From Phoebastria nigripes (Eukaryota; Chordata; Aves; Procellariiformes; Diomedeidae), in NCBI GenBank assembly GCA_035582835.1, contig JAYKAV010000778.1, forward strand, positions 1,704,364 through 1,768,363: 64,000 nt of DNA, written 5' to 3'. A model generated the notes under the pieces. That model was not told where the DNA came from. It did not search any database and saw nothing but the letters and a program-made list of their open reading frames with translations. Below are positions 60,531 through 64,000 of the stretch, one piece after another; position 1 is the stretch's first letter, and every line of letters begins with the position of its first letter. Made by a program: the position numbers and the translations under genes.

Positions 60531-62674
60531 ATGGCCAAGCAGCTCGGCCGGGACCAGCAGGGCATCACCCTGCGGGGCAGTGCCGAGATCGTCGCCGAGT
60601 TTTTCTGTAAGGGGCTGCGGAGGCGGGCGGGGGGGCTCGGGGAGTAGGGTGGGAGGGAGGACGGGCAGCTGGTAGGCCTCCTGCGGGGCGACATGGCCGC
60701 CGGCGGGGGGGGGCCGCCGCCTCACGCACACATCCCCCCTCTCCCTTCGGCGTGTCGCAGCCTATGGAATCAACAGTATCCTCTACCAGCGGGGCATCTA
60801 CCCCCCCGAGACCTTCACCCGCGTCCAGAAGTACGGGCTCACCCTCCTCGTCACCACCGACCCCGAGCTGAAGAACTACCTCAACAACGTGGTGGAGCAG
60901 ATGAAAGGTGGCGGGGCGCGGGGGGGCCGGGCCGGGGAGCTGAGGGGGCTTCTTCAAAGTGCCAAGCTAGTGCCGCTGGCGGGAGGCTGCTGTGCCCTCC
61001 TTGTTGTGTCTCTGCTGACGTTTGTTAACTTTCTCGCGCTGCAAANCAACTGCTGTGGCTTCTTTCAGAGTGGCTGTACAAGTGCATTGTGCAGCGCCTG
61101 GTGGTGGTCATCTCCAGTATCGAAAACAGTGAGGTTCTGGAGCGGTGGCAGTTTGACATAGAGTGTGACAAAACTGCAAAGGATGAGAGGTGAGTAACAG
61201 TGTTCCTCTACACCTGCTCTTTCCTATACCTAGTAGCTGCACAGGCACAAGATGAACGCCACATGCATCAGCACTGTTCTGGTTCCTCAGAGCAGCTGAG
61301 ATAGCCTTTTCTCAGTATGAGCATGGAAGATGTTCTTTCAAACCTTACCAAACCTACTACCTTTCCTACTGCTATTCCTTCTCTTTGTCTGTAAACCAGT
61401 CGTTATATGATTGAAGCATACATAATCCTCAGGTGTTGATTTTTTTTCTTTTTTTTTTTTTTTAAAGCATCAGATCAAAACTTGACTTTTAATCTTCAAC
61501 AAAGTATATAAAATCCTGTATCGGGTACATACCCTGAAGAACTACTACTTTCCTGTTGTTATGCCAAAATATTCTTATCCACTCTGCCCTGAGACTAAAT
61601 GTAACATTCCTTACAAATATTGTGAAGCTTCACAAACAACAATAAAGGGAAACCGACTACCACTTAACTTTTCTAAGCCTATCTACCTAGGGCTTAAAAG
61701 AGTGTCACTACTATAAAAAAACTGTATAGCAAACAGACCAACAGAGCTTAATAGAGAGAACTGTATTTAAAGAAAACTGTCAGTATAGTAGAAGCTTTCT
61801 CTCTTAACAGAGGATTCCTATTTTTCCAGCGCACCACGAGAAAAATCTCAGAAAGCTATTCAGGATGAAATTCGATCTGTTATCAGACAAATAACTGCCA
61901 CAGTAACTTTTCTNCCACTGTTGGAAACTGCCTGTGAGTATTCCTAACTTCACTAAAGAAATCAAACACTTCTTTTGGAGAACCTCAACAACTTTTCCAC
62001 TTTAGAAAATATTTTCTGCTAATTTTCTGAGGCTTTTCCATTATTACATGTCACATACCATCACATTTCTGAGACAGCATTTTGTTAAGATTGAGATCAG
62101 GACAGAACTCAGGGTGGCTTTAACTAACTTAATGAAACTAGTATGTGTACTCTGAGGAATGCAAGTTTTCATAAATAATAAATTATTTTGTGACTGTAGG
62201 TGTGGACAGGGTTGTATAAATAACCATTGAGTTCACATGAAGTGCTACAGAGAGCTCAGCTCCACAGTATTTTAACATGTTTTTAAAAAAAAAGTCACAT
62301 TGCACTCGCTTGAGAAAACTAAGACTATAGTATGTGAATATAACCAGGACTTGTTTTCATGTGTTAACTACTATTTCTTTTCACGTAACTAGTAATTTCT
62401 GAGAACCTTGGTACATGTCTCAAGTTCTAGAAGATGCACTTTAACTTCAAACGTGCTATCTTCTTATGCATGCATTACTGTTAATTTGTTTCCACTTACA
62501 GGTGCCTTTGACTTGCTAATATACACAGATAAAGATTTGGCAGTGCCAGAAAAGTGGGAAGAGTCAGGACCACAATTCATAGCCAATTCGGAAGAGGTTC
62601 GTCTTCGTTCCTTCACTACTACAATCCACAAAGTAAATAGTATGGTGGCTTACAAAAAGGATTCCTTTCCCTAA
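60531..62674 (+). CDS. MAD2L1: MAD2L1, mitotic spindle assembly checkpoint protein Mad2 (5 coding exons, complete)
   Basis: Mad2 is the HORMA-domain checkpoint protein that binds MAD1 at unattached kinetochores and CDC20 in the mitotic checkpoint complex, holding back APC/C. Coding exons are 60531-60606, 60761-60907, 61069-61189, 61830-61933 and 62502-62674 (76, 147, 121, 104 and 173 bp, total 621 = 206 codons plus TAA). Every intron starts GT and ends AG, and the frame stays open. The protein reads GITLRGSAEIVAEFF near the N-terminus, then INSILYQRG, FDIECDKTAKDE, EIRSVIRQITATVTFLPLLE and SFTTTIHKVNSMVAYK, all near-identical to human Mad2. It has one extra Gln near residue 10 (a CAGCAG duplication), so numbering is human +1: the dimer-interface Arg133/Gln134 correspond to R134/Q135, and W75 to W76. 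The safety-belt region is intact. The last residues (KKDSFP) differ from the human tail. The base n at 61914 is a silent third position of a Leu codon. The ATG is followed by G; position -3 is C, so the start context is only moderate. Confidence 0.97.
60607..60760 (+). other. MAD2L1: MAD2L1 intron 1, very short and G-rich
   Basis: This 154-bp intron separates exons 1 and 2. Its sense strand carries repeated runs of three or more G (60622-60660 and again around 60702-60715), with short spacers, fitting the G3+N1-7 pattern of a G-quadruplex directly after the exon 1 donor. Intron 2 (60908-61068) begins with a similar G-rich stretch. Introns 3 (61190-61829) and 4 (61934-62501) are ordinary; intron 3 contains a long interrupted T run at about 61441-61464. 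Confidence 0.7.
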
Positions 62675-63360
62675 GGCATGGGGGTTTTGTATATATCCTG
62701 TCACCTTGTATAGTTTCTGTTCATAGTGCAGCTAAGTCATGAACACATCATTACTGTTGCTCTTGCTGAAGTATGCAGGAAAAGGTAATGTGTTTGTCTG
62801 TGATAACGTGGTATAACACTAGACTAAGCTGGCATTGTTTTTCAAGAGGTCTAAATAAGGTATTCATAATGATAGTTACAAATTCTTACTTAACTGTATG
62901 AGCTTAAACTAATGGTGTGTTAAACTACTGCATGCACTAGAAAAACTGCCTAAATCTAGGATTAATTGCTGGAATTGTGTTCAGATCCTGTAACTTAGTA
63001 TTTTAAGATTATTATAAACTGCATTCTATTAGCAGGCTTAAGTTCTCTCTGGCACTAAGAAAATCTCTCTCCCGACATGCCAGTTCTTTATGTTAAAAGC
63101 CTGGGCTGTTTTTATTACCAGAAACAATCCTAAAATGAATCAACAGAACAATTCTGAAGTTACTTGTACCTCTTTACAGTGAAAGCAGCTGTTTATCAGG
63201 AAAGTCTTAAATATATGAAGCCTTGTATATTAACGACTGCTGGACTCTAGTTCTAGGGATGGTGGTGTTCTAAGTCGGTGTCTGTCTCTAGTGTCTGTCA
63301 AGCATTTTCTACGTTTGTATTCTTGTTTTACAGAATAAAGCTTGAAATTGTATAGTGTTC
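62675..63360 (+). other. MAD2L1: MAD2L1 3' UTR with poly(A) signal
   Basis: The stretch after the TAA stop has no further coding. A canonical AATAAA at 63334-63339 is followed by a GT-rich, T-rich stretch (63345 onward), so cleavage near 63355-63360 is likely and the 3' UTR would be about 680 bases. I saw no earlier AATAAA in the UTR. The exact cleavage point cannot be read from sequence. Confidence 0.75.
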
Positions 63361-64000
63361 TCTAATTCAGAGTCTGTAGTACTTCATATTTTAGATGGTT
63401 TTATGAATGCTGCATCTTAGTTTATAGCTGTCATAGAACTAATATCCTAAATGCATCCCACTTACATTGTTACTTTAACTGTTTCCTCTGAGTCTCAAAA
63501 CAAGTGTTGTGGAGTCAATATGAAATCTATTCATGGATTAATAGTTTGCCCCCACTTAAGTCTTCAAGTAACAGTATAAATAGTCACAGTGACCTAATGA
63601 TTAAGTACAGTGCCTTCCGTATTTGTTAAACAGCATAGGACTCTTCCTGCATTCTTCACACATTTTTGTACTGGAAGAAATTAGGGATTTAAAACTGTGT
63701 TAACAGAACTTTCAGGCTCTTCGTGTTTTTGTTCATCTCCTTCACCAAATTCACTTCAGCCAGAGTATTTAACTTCTCCCACTCTTCTAGAGTTATATAC
63801 GACTCTTCCTATTATAACAGTATAATTTCAAAAGTTTATTTAAAAAACATCAATTACGCATACTCCACCACTGTACTACAAAGTTTCTGGGCTTACCTAC
63901 CAGGAAACAGTTCTCTCCAGCAGCCCCAATCGAGCAGAATTGAAAAGGCAGCCCTTTTGTAAATCAGTAGCACAAAATCATGGCTTTTTAAAATAAATAC
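63361..64000. other. Downstream flank of MAD2L1, no gene seen
   Basis: AT-rich sequence after the predicted cleavage site. A 79-codon plus-strand frame (63723-63962) has no recognisable feature. An AATAAA at 63992-63997 could serve as a distal poly(A) signal, but nothing else supports that. Confidence 0.6.

Larger units (their letters stand above)
60050..60960. promoter_or_regulatory. CpG island over the MAD2L1 promoter and first two exons
   Basis: CpG dinucleotides become dense from about 60.05 kb, peak at 60.25-60.60 kb and stay high through intron 1 and exon 2, in sharp contrast to the AT-rich 60 kb upstream. This is typical of a ubiquitously active promoter. Open reading frames on both strands here (up to about 180 codons) are by-products of high GC content and few stop codons, not genes. 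Confidence 0.85.

Noticed and set aside
60177..60957. Long overlapping open frames on both strands around the MAD2L1 promoter (up to 184 codons)
   Set aside because: Pro/Arg/Gly/Ala-rich translations of a CpG island where stop codons are rare; the real coding exons are in a different, spliced frame.
1..64000. CRISPR arrays, operons, riboswitches, prokaryotic origins, tRNA and rRNA genes
   Set aside because: The window is vertebrate nuclear DNA. I saw no regularly spaced repeats, no tRNA A/B box pair with a cloverleaf, and no rRNA similarity.

Overview
This is a gene-poor stretch of bird nuclear DNA with one gene I can identify, MAD2L1, at the right-hand end. Three things point to a bird: CR1 LINE copies dominate the repeats, their 3' ends carry the typical CR1 terminus built on ATTCTATGA, and there is a solo LTR of a type I recall as common in non-galliform birds. 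The background is AT-rich and intergenic, with scattered single ambiguous bases (n).

Layout. 1-29.5 kb is non-coding: one short CR1 tail (5.46-5.60 kb), a possible hAT/Charlie-like remnant (13.42-13.49 kb), small tandem duplications, and several segments that look like conserved regulatory DNA. 29.56-33.5 kb is a repeat complex in which a 2.1-kb CR1 is inserted into an older CR1, which itself abuts a very old amniote-type CR1, all on the minus strand. 33.5-47.7 kb is non-coding, with the most convincing candidate regulatory block at 37.48-38.27 kb. 47.69-48.41 kb is a plus-strand CR1 with an internal deletion. 48.81-49.41 kb is a complete 600-bp solo LTR. 49.4-60.0 kb is non-coding.

60.05-63.36 kb holds MAD2L1 on the plus strand. 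It has a CpG-island promoter with an NRF1-type site, a GC box and a CHR cell-cycle element (TTTGAA) just before the start codon. Five coding exons encode 206 residues with intact reading frame and GT/AG splice sites throughout, followed by a 3' UTR ending at an AATAAA. The product is the spindle-checkpoint HORMA protein Mad2. Its promoter layout fits G2/M-phase expression through DREAM/MMB-FOXM1 (known family behaviour, not shown here).

From remembered human gene order (PRDM5 - MAD2L1 - PDE5A, same strand), the 60 kb upstream is probably the PRDM5-MAD2L1 intergenic interval. I saw no PRDM5 zinc-finger exon. I found no new gene system. The most useful leads are the MAD2L1 promoter and its unusual C-terminus, the nested CR1 complex with its duplicated 5' junction, the LTR with an intact promoter, and the candidate enhancers. 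I could not run alignments, so the repeat and enhancer calls rest on pattern recognition.
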